DNA of 64,000 nt from Pseudoclavibacter helvolus (GCF_014191305.1 NZ_JACHWJ010000003.1:1-64000), one strand, 5' to 3'; numbered from the stretch's first letter, positions 34,637 to 43,929 are shown. Numbers and translations are program-made. Notes: generated by a model from the letters alone, not told the origin.

Positions 34637-35379
34637 CAGACCACGCCGGAAGTTCCGAGCAGAGAGCCGATGAGGAACGTCGCCCCGAGCGCCACGGCGC
34701 CTCCGGCGACAACGCGGATGGTCGGCCGCAGGGCTGGGCTCCCGCCGATGCGGGCGCCGAGGTAGCCGGTCGCCGCCAGCGCGAACAGCACGACCGCGAA
34801 GGTGGCTTGGATCCGGATGCTCTCGGGGAGCAGCAGAATCGAGAGGAGTGGGAGGAGCGCACCGATCGTGAACGCGAGTGCGGACGCTCCGGCGGCTGCG
34901 AGCGGGCTGGCCACCGCTTCTTCACTGAGGCCGAGCTCCGTCTCAAGGTGAGCCGTGAGAGCGTCCTTGGCGGTGAGTTCGACGGCCACCTGGCGTGCGG
35001 TGTCGGGGCTGAGGCCCTTGGCCTCGTAGAGGCCTGCAAGCTCGATGAGCTCTGCTTCCGGTTCCTCCGCGAGCTCGCGGCGCTCCTTCGCGATCAGGGC
35101 CTTCTGGCTGTCGCTCTGGCTGCTCACGGAGACGTACTCGCCGAGCGCCATGGAGATGGCACCGCCGACGAGCCCAGCCGTGCCCGCGGTGAGGATGGCC
35201 GGAATCGCTGTCGTGGCTCCCGCCACACCGACGACGAGCGCAGCGACGGAGACGATGCCATCATTGGCGCCGAGCACCCCGGCTCGGAGCCAGTTGAGCC
35301 TGCCGTGAATGGAAGCATCGTGTGGCTCGTGGGCGTGGGCACCCGGGGTGGGTGCAGCGGGGGTGGTCATAGGCGTCAT
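34636..35379 (-). CDS. VIT1/CCC1-family transporter
   Basis: A 247-residue membrane protein of the iron/manganese vacuolar-transporter family: GRLNWLRAGVLGANDGIVSVAAL in the first helix, GAISMALGEYVSVSSQSD in the second, a cytosolic Glu-rich helical region (AKERRELAEEPEAELIELA) that binds metal in family members, and three more helices. The N-terminal 25 residues hold several His. It is coupled to the response-regulator gene behind it. Confidence 0.9.
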   Translation of the reverse strand: MTPMTTPAAPTPGAHAHEPHDASIHGRLNWLRAGVLGANDGIVSVAALVVGVAGATTAIPAILTAGTAGLVGGAISMALGEYVSVSSQSDSQKALIAKERRELAEEPEAELIELAGLYEAKGLSPDTARQVAVELTAKDALTAHLETELGLSEEAVASPLAAAGASALAFTIGALLPLLSILLLPESIRIQATFAVVLFALAATGYLGARIGGSPALRPTIRVVAGGAVALGATFLIGSLLGTSGVV

Positions 35380-35495
35380 CTAAGCACAGCGCGGGCGCTT
35401 TGTGAGCGGCGAGCAGACACGAGCGAGTGAGCACTGCCTCTCCTTCCTCCGCCGAAACGCGGCTGTGGCGACGTCGTTGTCGTGGCCCGAACTCG

Positions 35496-35779
35496 CTACT
35501 GCGCCAGCGCGGAGACCAGATTGACCATCGCGGCCAGCACGGTCACCCCCAGGATGAATGAAAGCAAGGCGTGCCGGAGGGCTTCGCGTCGGATACACGT
35601 ACTGGTGAGGTTCGTATCCGAGACCTGATAGGTCATCCCGATGGTGAGTGCGAGGTACGCGAAATCTCTGTACTCGGGTGGCTCCGGCTGATTGAAGTCA
35701 ACACCCGTTCCGCCCGACCTGTAGTACACGCCAGCGTACCGAAGGGTGAACAGCACCTGGATGAGCGCCCACGACGCTC
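35496..35779 (-). pseudogene. DUF1345 membrane protein, C-terminal fragment
   Basis: The frame from the IS3 edge to the stop at 35496 reads SWALIQVLFTLRYAGVYYRS, then FNQPEPPEYRDFAYLALTIGMTYQVSDT and a final helix ending LVSALAQ, the C-terminal half of a DUF1345 protein (normally about 220 residues). The N-terminal half is missing: IS3 begins at 35780, and beyond the IS lies an unrelated kinase gene, so a deletion accompanied the insertion. Confidence 0.85.
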
Positions 35780-35830
35780 TGACTCGCCCCGGTGTGTCCG
35801 GAGACAGGATTCCTTGGAAGGATCTGTCTT

Positions 35831-36154
35831 ATGGGACGTCCCAGTAAGTATCCGCGCGAGCTTCGTGAGCGCGCTGTCCGTATGGTCGTCGAGGTGCGGG
35901 CCGATTATCCGAGCGAGTATCAGGCGATGACCGCGGTCGCGCAGATGCTCGGCATCGGGTCGCCGGAAACGATTCGCACCTGGATCCGTCGGGAGCAGGT
36001 CGACGCGGGAGACCGGCCCGGTGTGACGACTGACGCGGCGGTGGAGATCAAGCGCCTGAAGCGGGAGAACGCCGAGCTGCGGCGGGCGAACGAGATCTTG
36101 AAGGCGGCTTCAGCTTTCTTCGCGGCCGAACTCGACCGGCCACACAAGCGATAG
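35831..36154 (+). CDS. IS3-family transposase OrfA
   Basis: A 107-residue HTH protein: MGRPSKYPRELRERAVRMV, an HTH_8-type region and a leucine-zipper-like helix (IKRLKRENAELRRANEILKA). OrfB lies in the -1 frame, and its frame is open from at least 36100. A slip on the TTTCTTC run at 36115-36121 (the AFF codons) would make the OrfAB fusion transposase. Confidence 0.92.
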   Translation: MGRPSKYPRELRERAVRMVVEVRADYPSEYQAMTAVAQMLGIGSPETIRTWIRREQVDAGDRPGVTTDAAVEIKRLKRENAELRRANEILKAASAFFAAELDRPHKR

Positions 36155-37083
36155 TCGCCTTCATCGACGAACACAAGGACCGCACCGAGGGCGGGCTCCG
36201 ATGGGGTGTCGAGTCGATCTGCGCTGTGCTCACCCAGCACGGCGTGAAGATCGCCCCATCGACCTACTACGACGCCCGCGGGCGCGGACCGTCATCCCAG
36301 GCCGTGTCGGATGAGCGGTGGAAGCCGATCATCCTGGCGGCGTGGCAGGCGCACCGCAAGGTGCTCGGGGCCCGAAAGCTCTGGTTGCGGCTCCGCCGTG
36401 ACGGTCACGACATCGCGCGCTGCACGCTCGAGCGCCTCATGCGTGAGCTTGGGATCGCCGGCGTGCTCCGCGGGAAGCGGAAGCGTCCCGTCGACACGGA
36501 TCCGCGCGAGACCCGCCCCGCGGACCTCGTCGACCGATACTTCGCCCGGTTCCGCACGAACCAGCTCTGGGTCGCGGACTTCACATACGTGTGGACGTGG
36601 TCTGGATGGGTCTACGTCGCGTTCGTCTTCGACGCGCACTCCCGCCGCATCATCGGCTGGCGCGCCGCGACGAGCATGACCACACCGCTCGTGCTCGACT
36701 GCCTCGACATGGCTCTCTTCACCCGCCGCCGCGAAGGCATCACCGGGTTCGCGGGGCTCACGCATCACACCGACGCGGGCAGCGTCTACACGTCAATCGC
36801 CTTCACCGACCGGCTCGTCGACGAAGGCATCGACCCGTCCGTCGGATCCGTCGGCGACGCCTACGACAACTCTCTCGCGGAATCGCAGATCGGGCTCTAC
36901 AAGTCCGAACTCATCCACCACGAAGGTCCCTGGCGTGACGTCGATCAGGTCGAGGCGGCGACCGCATCCTGGGTGCTCTGGTTCACCACCGAACGCACCC
37001 ACGGCTCCATCGACGACCTCACACCCCTCGAGGTCGAGCAACTCGACTACGCTCGCAACGAACCGGTTGAAAGAGCCGGCTGA
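36151..37083 (+). CDS. IS3-family transposase OrfB (DDE integrase)
   Basis: The catalytic part: IVAFIDEHKD at the N-terminus, an HTH_21 region, and an rve integrase core with the DDE residues in WVADFTYVW, HHTDAGSVYTS and the SLAESQIGLYKSE glutamate. About 310 residues are expected when read by frameshift from orfA; a separate GTG at 36226 would give 285. The frame is intact, so the element may still be active. Confidence 0.93.
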   Translation: MVAFIDEHKDRTEGGLRWGVESICAVLTQHGVKIAPSTYYDARGRGPSSQAVSDERWKPIILAAWQAHRKVLGARKLWLRLRRDGHDIARCTLERLMRELGIAGVLRGKRKRPVDTDPRETRPADLVDRYFARFRTNQLWVADFTYVWTWSGWVYVAFVFDAHSRRIIGWRAATSMTTPLVLDCLDMALFTRRREGITGFAGLTHHTDAGSVYTSIAFTDRLVDEGIDPSVGSVGDAYDNSLAESQIGLYKSELIHHEGPWRDVDQVEAATASWVLWFTTERTHGSIDDLTPLEVEQLDYARNEPVERAG

Positions 37084-37122
37084 CACCAGCAAACAGCTCT
37101 CCGGACACACCGGGGCGAGTCA

Positions 37123-37636
37123 GTTCGGTGGAGGCGCGTTGCTCTTCCCGGGGCCCCATGAACGCGGGGCGCACGTTCGGGTCGAAGGTGACGATTCCGT
37201 GTTCCCGGCCGCCGCGCATAGCTGCGACGACCGCCCGTCTGCCCGGTTCGAGGGCGGCGGCGATGGAGCCGGCGTGCAGGATGCGTGAGGTGACGGGCAG
37301 GGGAGAAGCTGGCAGATCCCAGGCGACAGCGAACTCGTAGCTCGCCGACCCGTCGGGGGCGATGCGCGCCAGAGCTGTGGAGGTACTGCCCGCGCGCGCT
37401 CTGTCGACGCGTACCCGCGAGCCGTCGAGGTGCTCCTGGAGGAGGGCACCGTCGGCATCGTCGCCGTAGGAGGGGCGCAGCTGGACCGCGTGCCCGAGCC
37501 GGCCGAGTCCGACCGCCACGTTCATTGGCGAGCCGCCCGGCCTCCTCGTCTGATGGCCGCGCTCGTCCACGACGACATCGACGAGCGATTCTCCGATGAC
37601 CGTGATTCGGGTCTCTCCCCGCTCGATGCTGCTCAT
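37123..37636 (-). pseudogene. PfkB-family sugar kinase, C-terminal half lost to IS3
   Basis: ATG 37636 starts a ribokinase-like protein: ITVIGESLVDVVVDERG, GGSPMNVAVGLGRLGH and FDPNVRPAFMG. About 171 native residues remain of a usual 300; the anion-hole and catalytic GAGD region are gone, and the frame runs into IS3 to a stop at 37019. With the polyol dehydrogenase and transporter next to it, it was probably the kinase of a sugar-alcohol pathway. Confidence 0.88.
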
Positions 37637-37694
37637 CTTGACTCTCCTGCCTTGCGTGCGTGATCTTGTGCTGCTTGTGGTGTGCGAGCGACGC

Positions 37695-38771
37695 CTATGG
37701 CGTGATCAGAACCTTGCCTGAGCTGTCCGCGGTTGCCGCGGCGAACGCATCTGCCGCCCGGCTCAGCTCGAACGTCTGCGAAACGACCTCACCTGTGGGC
37801 AGACCGCCGCGGCGTGCGATCTCGAGGGCAGTCTCCATGTCGGCCTCCGTGTATGCGGCGGAGCCCTGCACGCGGATCTCGAAGTCCTGGATGATCGGCA
37901 TCGGGAGCACGGCATCGCGCGCAGGGACGCCCACGACGACGAGGGTGCCCGCGCGCCGCAGGAGCGAGATTGCCTGCGCGAAGGATCGTTCTGACGCGAC
38001 GCAGTCGAGCACGACGTCGGCGCGGGTGCCGAGTGCCGACGCGACCTGCTCGTCGGCGTCGGTATCGGAGGCGAGGACTGCGTGGTGGGCACCGACGCGC
38101 TGCGCCCGCTCGAGCTTGCCGCGGTCGAGGTCGGTCACGACGATGTTCGTCACGCCCGCGTCGAGCGCAGCGACGACGCAGAGCAGGCCTATCGTGCCAG
38201 CTCCGAGGATCACGACGCGGGCACCGGTGAGGTCGCCGGCAATGCGGGCGGCGTGCACCGGTGTCGCGAGGCACTCGACGAGCGCGGCCGTCGCGTCGTC
38301 GACACCGTCCGGCACCGGGTAGAGGTTGCCAACTGGCGCCACGAAGTACTCTGCCATCGCGCCCGCCCACCGCAGGGACGGGTCGCAGCCGATCCAAGAA
38401 AGCGTCTCACACGCGTTGGAGCGATCCGCGAGGCAGTTCAGGCACGTGCCGCAGCTCACGTTGGGCTTCAGGATCACTCGCTGACCGAGAGCCAGCCCTT
38501 CGGCGCCTTCGCCGAGCGCCTCGATAACTCCGGTTGCTTCGTGGCCGGGCAGATATGTGGAGGCGAGGAACGGGTGGTGTCCGGCGAGCGCATGCGTGTC
38601 GGAGCCACAGATGCCGATCAGCGTGCTGCGCACGAGCGCCTGGCCCGGTGCAGGGGTCGGGATCTCGCGGCGTTCGAGGGTGACACCTAAGAGGGGCTCG
38701 ACGACGGCACCCAGCATGCTGGTCGAGGCGCTCGCTTCTTGGCTGACGGTCGTGGTGAATTCAGTGGTCAT
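37695..38771 (-). CDS. Zinc-binding polyol-type dehydrogenase (MDR family)
   Basis: A 358-residue medium-chain dehydrogenase with catalytic Cys55 (GICGSDTH) and His77 (PGHEATG), structural Cys107, 110, 113 and 121, and GAGTIG in the Rossmann fold. The group includes sorbitol, xylitol and threonine dehydrogenases. Placed between a PfkB kinase fragment and an RbtT-type transporter, it most likely oxidises a sugar alcohol to a ketose. GGAGGACC precedes ATG 38771. Confidence 0.9.
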   Translation of the reverse strand: MTTEFTTTVSQEASASTSMLGAVVEPLLGVTLERREIPTPAPGQALVRSTLIGICGSDTHALAGHHPFLASTYLPGHEATGVIEALGEGAEGLALGQRVILKPNVSCGTCLNCLADRSNACETLSWIGCDPSLRWAGAMAEYFVAPVGNLYPVPDGVDDATAALVECLATPVHAARIAGDLTGARVVILGAGTIGLLCVVAALDAGVTNIVVTDLDRGKLERAQRVGAHHAVLASDTDADEQVASALGTRADVVLDCVASERSFAQAISLLRRAGTLVVVGVPARDAVLPMPIIQDFEIRVQGSAAYTEADMETALEIARRGGLPTGEVVSQTFELSRAADAFAAATADSSGKVLITP

Positions 38772-38821
38772 GGTGGTCCTCCTTGGGTCGGGTGAATGGG
38801 ATGCGAGGCGCGACTATGCGT

Positions 38822-40165
38822 CTAGGCGGGACTGATGGCTGGGCTGATCGCGGGGCTGCGCTCGGCAGCGGCGGCGATCGTTTTGTTGGCGGGGAGCGAG
38901 GTCTCGTCCTCGGCGGGAACGCCGTTGAACCCCGGCTGCGGCGGGTGGATGAAGAGGGTCAGTACGGCGCCGACCACGTACAGGCCGGCGTAGGTCCAGC
39001 AGACGCCGGCCACGCCGCCGAATGGGAGGACGACGGCCGCGATCGCCGGGCCCAGGAACGTCGATCCGCCGGCCGCGAGGTTGTGCGCCGAGATCGCCGC
39101 GCCTGTGTGGCCAGGTGCGAGGGCAGGGAAGACGGCTCCCATGGGCACGAACGAGGAGACGGTGATGCCAAGCAGAATGGCTGCGACCGACATGAGCAGC
39201 AGGTTCGCGCCGAACCACTGCGGCAGGTAGTAGAACGCGAGTGTCGCTCCTGCGGTGCCGATGCAGCCGTACCAGCGCATCTGCCGCATCCACCCGAACC
39301 GGTCGCCGATGCGCCCCCACACGATGTTCGTGACGATCGTGACGGCGAACATGAGGCCCCACAGCTGCATCCATTGGGTCAGCTCGAACACCTGCACGCC
39401 GTCGTACGTGGACGAGGTCAGGTAGAGCGGCATGATGACGGGGAACCCGAAGAGCGTGAGGTTGCAGATGACCCGCACGATGGCGATGAGGAGGATCTGC
39501 CGGTTCTCGCCGAGGATCGTCGCGCCGCGGGCCAGTTCGCGCCACTTCGTGCTCGCGTTGATGTTCGGCTCGTCGGCGAGCGGCGCGGGTGCCTGCTGCT
39601 TCGCGGCGACCCAGAAGCAGCAGATGATGCCGGCGGCCACCCAGGGCAGGGCGAGCCACAGGGTCGCGCGCTCCCCGACGAGTGGGATGAGCCAGCTCGG
39701 AAGGTACGTGCCGAGCACGCCGATGCCGAGCGAGTACGCCGCCCAGTACCAGCCCATCGCGGTCGCGAGGCGTGCCCGGTCAACCGTCTGCGCGATGAGC
39801 ACGACAAAGGAGTAGATGAAGAGCGGATACGCGGCGGCGCGCGCCCCGTAGATGATCAGGATGAGGGGCAGGCTGCCCGAATCGAGCGCGAAGCCCAGGA
39901 AGACGAGCTGCAGGGCGAGCCAGAGCCCACCGCCGAACAGCATGACCCGCTTCGCCCCGAACAGTTCGGCGACGACGCCGGAGCTCCACGCGGCGATCGC
40001 CGCGACGAAGCCGTAGACGCTGAACACGAGCGCCGAGTCGATCGGAGCGTAGCCGAGGTCGACGAGGTACTTCGCAAGAAACGTCAATTCGAAACCGTCG
40101 CCAGTCATGAAGAGCGCGATGGCGACGTAGCCGATGACCAGTGATCGTGACAGGCCTTTGAACAT
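38822..40165 (-). CDS. MFS transporter, RbtT/DalT/CsbX family (polyol uptake)
   Basis: From ATG 40165 the product is 447 residues with twelve transmembrane helices. The first part (IALFMTGDGFELTFLAKYLVDLG) and SGVVAELFGAKRVMLFG match the ribitol/arabinitol-type RbtT/DalT/CsbX permeases. AGAGGTG lies upstream of 40165; the longer frame to 40429 has no ribosome site and reads through the promoter region. A repeated tail SPAISPAISPA ends the protein. It is divergent from the AraC regulator. Confidence 0.87.
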   Translation of the reverse strand: MFKGLSRSLVIGYVAIALFMTGDGFELTFLAKYLVDLGYAPIDSALVFSVYGFVAAIAAWSSGVVAELFGAKRVMLFGGGLWLALQLVFLGFALDSGSLPLILIIYGARAAAYPLFIYSFVVLIAQTVDRARLATAMGWYWAAYSLGIGVLGTYLPSWLIPLVGERATLWLALPWVAAGIICCFWVAAKQQAPAPLADEPNINASTKWRELARGATILGENRQILLIAIVRVICNLTLFGFPVIMPLYLTSSTYDGVQVFELTQWMQLWGLMFAVTIVTNIVWGRIGDRFGWMRQMRWYGCIGTAGATLAFYYLPQWFGANLLLMSVAAILLGITVSSFVPMGAVFPALAPGHTGAAISAHNLAAGGSTFLGPAIAAVVLPFGGVAGVCWTYAGLYVVGAVLTLFIHPPQPGFNGVPAEDETSLPANKTIAAAAERSPAISPAISPA

Positions 40166-40334
40166 GGATTCACCTCTTTGTGAGTGGCTGGTGCCCCGTC
40201 GGTGGGGGACCTGGCCGGTGTGTGCTGTCAATGATTCTGCGACGGTGTCGCCGCCTGTTCTAGCGGCGCTGGAGCGACGGAGTGATACTTTCTTGACATC
40301 ACACTCGAGGGGCGTCGATGCAGAGGGAGCAGTC

Positions 40335-41276
40335 ATGACCGTCGTAGTCGAGGAGTTCGATGCCGCCTCGTCCCCACTTCGGGGCCGAGGCCCAGTGCCA
40401 GAGGTCGTCGTGCCGGACCCCGGGAGCATGTTCCGCTGGCACGAGCACGACTACCCGCATCCGCTCGCTCGGTGGCATTCGCACCCCGAGATCGAGGTGC
40501 ACCTCATCAGGGCCGGCACCGGTCTTGGCTTCGTGGGCGACCACATCGGTCGCTTCGAGGCCGGCCACCTCGTGCTCGTCGGGTCTGACCTCCCGCACAA
40601 CTGGATCTCCGAGCTGGCGGAGGGACAGCAGCTGCCGGGCCGCGACGTGGTGCTGCAGATTCATCCAGAGCGCATGCAGGGGCTCGCGCACGTCGCCCCA
40701 GAAGCACGTGAGGTCGTGGCGCTCTTCCGGGATGCTGCACGCGGCATCGAATTCTTCGGCGCGACGGCGTCAGCCGCGGCCATGCACCTCGAGGCGGTCG
40801 GTGTCACGCGCGGCTCTGCTCGCCTCGCGCACCTATTCTCGCTGTTCGAGACCCTCGCTGCAGGTCCAGCGGGGGAGCGGAGGCTCTTATCGAGTGGTGC
40901 GACGCTGCCGGAAGCTGACATGACCGCGCACCTCAAAGTCGACGCGGCCATCCGCTACATCACAGAGCACCTTGACGGCGAGGTGCGACTCGGCGCCGCC
41001 GCCGCGCACGTCGGCATGGCGCCGTCCGCGCTCTCGCGCTTCTTCCGGCGCACTGCCGGCCGGGGGTTCGCGGAGACCGTCAGGCGGCTGCGCGTCATAA
41101 GGGCCTGCGCGCTCCTCGAGGAGACGACGCTGCCGATCGCCGACATCTGCTACTCGTCTGGCTTCCAGAACCTCTCGAACTTCAACCGGCAGTTCCGCGC
41201 CGAGACGGGGACGACTCCGGGGGCGTACCGGCGGGGGAGTTCGGGGGGAAGAGTTTCTCACTCGGGCTCGGGCTAG
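40335..41276 (+). CDS. AraC-family transcriptional regulator
   Basis: A 313-residue regulator: N-terminal cupin-like ligand domain (WHSHPEIEVHLIRAGTGLGFVGDH, FEAGHLVLVGSDLPHNW) and a C-terminal AraC double HTH (about 210-300; LGAAAAHVGMAPSALSRFFRR, IADICYSSGFQNLSNFNRQF). ATG 40335 follows GAGGGAGCA. Divergent from the polyol transporter with a 169-base gap, it should activate the polyol locus. Confidence 0.88.
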   Translation: MTVVVEEFDAASSPLRGRGPVPEVVVPDPGSMFRWHEHDYPHPLARWHSHPEIEVHLIRAGTGLGFVGDHIGRFEAGHLVLVGSDLPHNWISELAEGQQLPGRDVVLQIHPERMQGLAHVAPEAREVVALFRDAARGIEFFGATASAAAMHLEAVGVTRGSARLAHLFSLFETLAAGPAGERRLLSSGATLPEADMTAHLKVDAAIRYITEHLDGEVRLGAAAAHVGMAPSALSRFFRRTAGRGFAETVRRLRVIRACALLEETTLPIADICYSSGFQNLSNFNRQFRAETGTTPGAYRRGSSGGRVSHSGSG

Positions 41277-41280
41277 GGCT

Positions 41281-41395
41281 AGGGCACCTCGACCGAGTTC
41301 CACGACCGGGCGGGGATGCAGAAGACCGGGTTCGGCGACAACTCGCGCAAGGCGAACCCGCGCCTTGTCGCGCAGCTCGGCCTTGGGGGGTGTCC
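41281..41395 (+). other. Coding remnant before IS110
   Basis: An open frame reads STEFHDRAGMQKTGFGDNS and on to PRLVAQLGLGG up to the IS110 edge, with no start codon of its own. I do not recognise the protein. It is probably the left part of a gene broken by the IS, with a possible continuation after 42725. Confidence 0.4.
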
Positions 41396-42725
41396 CTATG
41401 GTTTTGTCAAGGGTTTTGGGGTGTCGGGGTTTGGTAGATGGTGCCGTCTCGGAGCATTGCGTAGAGGACGTCGCAGCGTCGTCTGGCGAGTGCGATGAGG
41501 GCTTGGTTGTGGCGTTTGCCTTGCGCGCGTTTCCGGTCGTAGTAGGTGCGCGAGACGGGGTCTTTCAGTGCCGCGAACGCGGAGAGGAACAGAGTCCGTT
41601 TCAGGATCTTGTTCCCGCGTCGGGAGGCGTGCTCGCCCCGGATGGAAGAGCCGGAGCGTCGCGTGACGGGCGCGAGTCCGGCGTAGGACGCGAGGTGACC
41701 TGCGGTCGCGAACTGTTTCCCGGCGACTTCGGTGAGGAGTCTCGCTGCGGTCCTGACGCCGACTCCTGGCATGCTCGTCAAGACCGGGTGAAGAGGGTGC
41801 GCATCGACGAGCCGTTCAACCTCGACCGCGATCTCGGCCCGTTGGGTGCGGAGGTCTTCGAGTTGTTTCGCGAGGCGCGGCAGGACGAGGCTGGCAGCGT
41901 TCGTGCCGACGACCACGACCGTCTGCTCGGAGAGCGCCTGCATGATCTCGGCCGCGAGGCGTTTGCCCATGCGGGGAGCGAGCTTTACGAGTCGGTTGGC
42001 TAGCCGTGTCGGGCCGAGCTTCGCGAGATCCGCGGGCGCGGGGTGACGCTGGAGGAGATCAACGACGGCCTTGTGATCGAGGTGCGGGCCAAGGACTCGT
42101 TCGAGCGCGGGGTGAATCTGCGTGAGCAGGCCGCGGATGCGGTTGCTCGTCGCGGTGACTTGTCCCGCGAGGTCGTCATCGAAGCCGCAGAGCATCGAGA
42201 GTTCCGCGACCTGCTCGTCCGCGAGCTGGATCGATCGGAGGGCGTGCGGGAGGGTCCGGGCGGCTTCCGCGATGATGGCCGCGTCTCTCGCGTCGGTTTT
42301 CGCTTCGCCCGCGTGGAGGTCCGCGATGCGGCGCATCGCGAGCCCCGGCAGGTAGCCGACGAGGACTCCCGCGGCTTGCGCGACCGCAATCGGCAGCGCG
42401 CCGATCGTGGCAGGCTGATCGACGACGAACAGTAGCGTCCCGTGGTCCTTCAACCCATCGATGAGCGCGCGGAGTTTGCTCTCGTCGTTGGGCAGCGCTT
42501 TGTCGAAGAGTTTCTTCCCCGTGCGGTCGATCGCGACCGCGTGATGCTCGCCTTTGCCGACATCGACACCGATGAACACGTCGACGCTGTCGTGTCCGGT
42601 GATGCTTGTTTCCATCAGCCCTTCCCCTCTCAAATTTCGGTTCCAGCGTTGGCCGAACCAAGAAGCGGCGAGTCTCGACATCCACGTTACGAACGACACT
42701 CGGAACACGTCCGGGCCCTGTCCCT
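41396..42725 (-). mobile_element. IS110-family insertion sequence
   Basis: The right end (CTATGG at 41396) is fixed by comparison with the relic at 4050. The left end is placed at about 42725 because TGTCCCTAT occurs at both 41391-41399 and 42719-42727, but it could lie up to about 100 bases further right. There are no inverted repeats, as expected for IS110. The transposase fills nearly all of it. Confidence 0.75.
41407..42615 (-). CDS. IS110-family transposase (DEDD/Tnp20)
   Basis: From ATG 42615 (AGGGGAAGGG upstream) the product is 402 residues. The N-terminal DEDD RuvC-like domain starts DVFIGVDVGKGEHHAVAID with further acids at AKTDARDAAIIAE; the C-terminal Tnp20 domain has TSMPGVGVRTAARLLTEV and the catalytic Ser region (YAGLAPVTRRSGSS). 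It appears intact. IS110 enzymes are guided by an RNA made from the non-coding end of the element. Confidence 0.93.
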   Translation of the reverse strand: METSITGHDSVDVFIGVDVGKGEHHAVAIDRTGKKLFDKALPNDESKLRALIDGLKDHGTLLFVVDQPATIGALPIAVAQAAGVLVGYLPGLAMRRIADLHAGEAKTDARDAAIIAEAARTLPHALRSIQLADEQVAELSMLCGFDDDLAGQVTATSNRIRGLLTQIHPALERVLGPHLDHKAVVDLLQRHPAPADLAKLGPTRLANRLVKLAPRMGKRLAAEIMQALSEQTVVVVGTNAASLVLPRLAKQLEDLRTQRAEIAVEVERLVDAHPLHPVLTSMPGVGVRTAARLLTEVAGKQFATAGHLASYAGLAPVTRRSGSSIRGEHASRRGNKILKRTLFLSAFAALKDPVSRTYYDRKRAQGKRHNQALIALARRRCDVLYAMLRDGTIYQTPTPQNP

Positions 42726-43029
42726 ATCAGCGATCACAAGCCGCCAAACCGGGACTCGGTGACAACACCCCCCAGATCATGAACAGCGACAGGGGGCAGA
42801 GAGTCATGCCGAGCCCGGGATGGCCAACACCCTCCAAGGATCACTCCCCGAACTGGGTATGAAGAAGGTAACGGGGCTCTTCGCGGGCAGGGACCGCGTT
42901 GTCGGCGGGAAGGGGCGCACGCGCCGCAACGCGTTCAAGAACAAGTTCCTGCCGGAGCGAGTGAAGGCGCGGCGGTTCGCCGAGAAGTCACGTGAACGCG
43001 AGTAGGGTGCGCGCCGGAGGGTGCGTTTC
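42726..43029 (+). other. Unassigned sequence after IS110
   Basis: The frame from ATG 42820 to the stop at 43005 reads MANTLQGSLPELGMKKVTGL and then a basic stretch ending FAEKSRERE. I cannot assign it; it may be the 3' end of the gene broken by IS110, or a decayed one. No RNA gene or promoter is evident. Confidence 0.35.
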
Positions 43030-43929
43030 TCAGCCGGTCTGCCCAGCCCTCGCAGCCCTCGCACCGCTCGCGGCCTCCGGATGCGTCGCCGCCCAGTTCG
43101 ACAGCAGCTGCAGGCGCTCGTGGGATGCGCTCCCCGGTTCCGCCGAGAACACCAGCATGAGCAGCCCCCGGTCTGAAGACAGGTCCATGCTCTGGTAGCT
43201 GAGGTCGAGGTCTCCGACGACGGGGTGGTGCACGCTCTTCAGCCCATCGCGGTGCTCGCGCACGTCGTGCGAGCCCCAGAGCTTCCGGAACACGTCGCTG
43301 CGGGTAGACAGCTCACCGACGAGGTCGCTGAGCGCCCGGTCGTAGGGCGAGCGTCCTGCCTCGGTGCGGAGGATCGCGACGATCTGCCTCGTGTTGCTTT
43401 CCCAGTCTTGGTAGAAGCTCTGCGAGCGCTTGTCGAGGAACACGAAACGGGCCGCGTTGACGGGTGGGCGGGCATCCTCGAACATCGGGGCGAACAGCGC
43501 CCGACCGAGCGTGTTGGTCGCGATCGCGTCGAGTCTGCCGTTCTGGATGAACACGGGCACGGTCGACATGGCGTCGATGGTCTGCTGCATGGCTGCGCTG
43601 AGCTGCTGCTTCTTGGTACGGCGCTGTCGCTGCGGGTGCGTGCCCTCGTTGGCCGTCCTCACGAGTTCGTGCAGGTGCGCATGCTCGGCCTCGTCGAGGC
43701 GCAGGGCGCGGCTCACTCCGTCGAGCACGGCCTCGGAGACGCCGCCCGCGTTGCCTCGCTCGAGTCGCTTGTAGTACTCGGCGCTCATCCCCGCGAGCAG
43801 GGCGACTTCCTCGCGGCGCAGCCCAGGGACGCGGCGTCGACCACCGAAGTCGGGCAGCCCCGCCTGTGACGGCGTGAGCTTGGCTCGCCGAGAGGTGAGG
43901 AACGCGCTCAGGTCGTCATGGATGTCCAT
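43030..43929 (-). CDS. XRE-type regulator with MmyB-like ligand domain
   Basis: From ATG 43929 the product is 299 residues: a Cro/C1 HTH at about 30-85 (VPGLRREEVALLAGMSAEYYKRLERG) and a MmyB-like C-terminal PAS-type domain (VPVFIQNGRLDAIATNTLGRALF, then NAARFVFLD). This class often senses fatty acids or controls an adjacent oxidoreductase. It is divergent from the aldo/keto reductase gene 102 bases away, its likely target. The longer upstream frame is not supported. Confidence 0.9.
   Translation of the reverse strand: MDIHDDLSAFLTSRRAKLTPSQAGLPDFGGRRRVPGLRREEVALLAGMSAEYYKRLERGNAGGVSEAVLDGVSRALRLDEAEHAHLHELVRTANEGTHPQRQRRTKKQQLSAAMQQTIDAMSTVPVFIQNGRLDAIATNTLGRALFAPMFEDARPPVNAARFVFLDKRSQSFYQDWESNTRQIVAILRTEAGRSPYDRALSDLVGELSTRSDVFRKLWGSHDVREHRDGLKSVHHPVVGDLDLSYQSMDLSSDRGLLMLVFSAEPGSASHERLQLLSNWAATHPEAASGARAARAGQTG

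Larger units (their letters stand above)
35780..37122 (+). mobile_element. Complete IS3-family insertion sequence
   Basis: A 1343-bp element with perfect 25-bp terminal inverted repeats (35780-35804 and 37098-37122) that begin TG and end CA. It carries orfA and orfB in the usual -1 arrangement. The flanking bases (CTC on the left, GTT on the right) are not a direct repeat, so the element's present neighbours were brought together after insertion. Confidence 0.95.

Noticed and set aside
37019-37122. Native C-terminus of the PfkB frame
   Set aside because: These codons are IS3 terminal sequence read in antisense, not kinase.
38783-40144. 453-residue plus-strand frame over the MFS gene
   Set aside because: Antisense shadow of the polyol transporter.
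42616-42708. N-terminal extension of the IS110 transposase to 42708
   Set aside because: A good ribosome site precedes ATG 42615, and the extra residues match nothing in the family.
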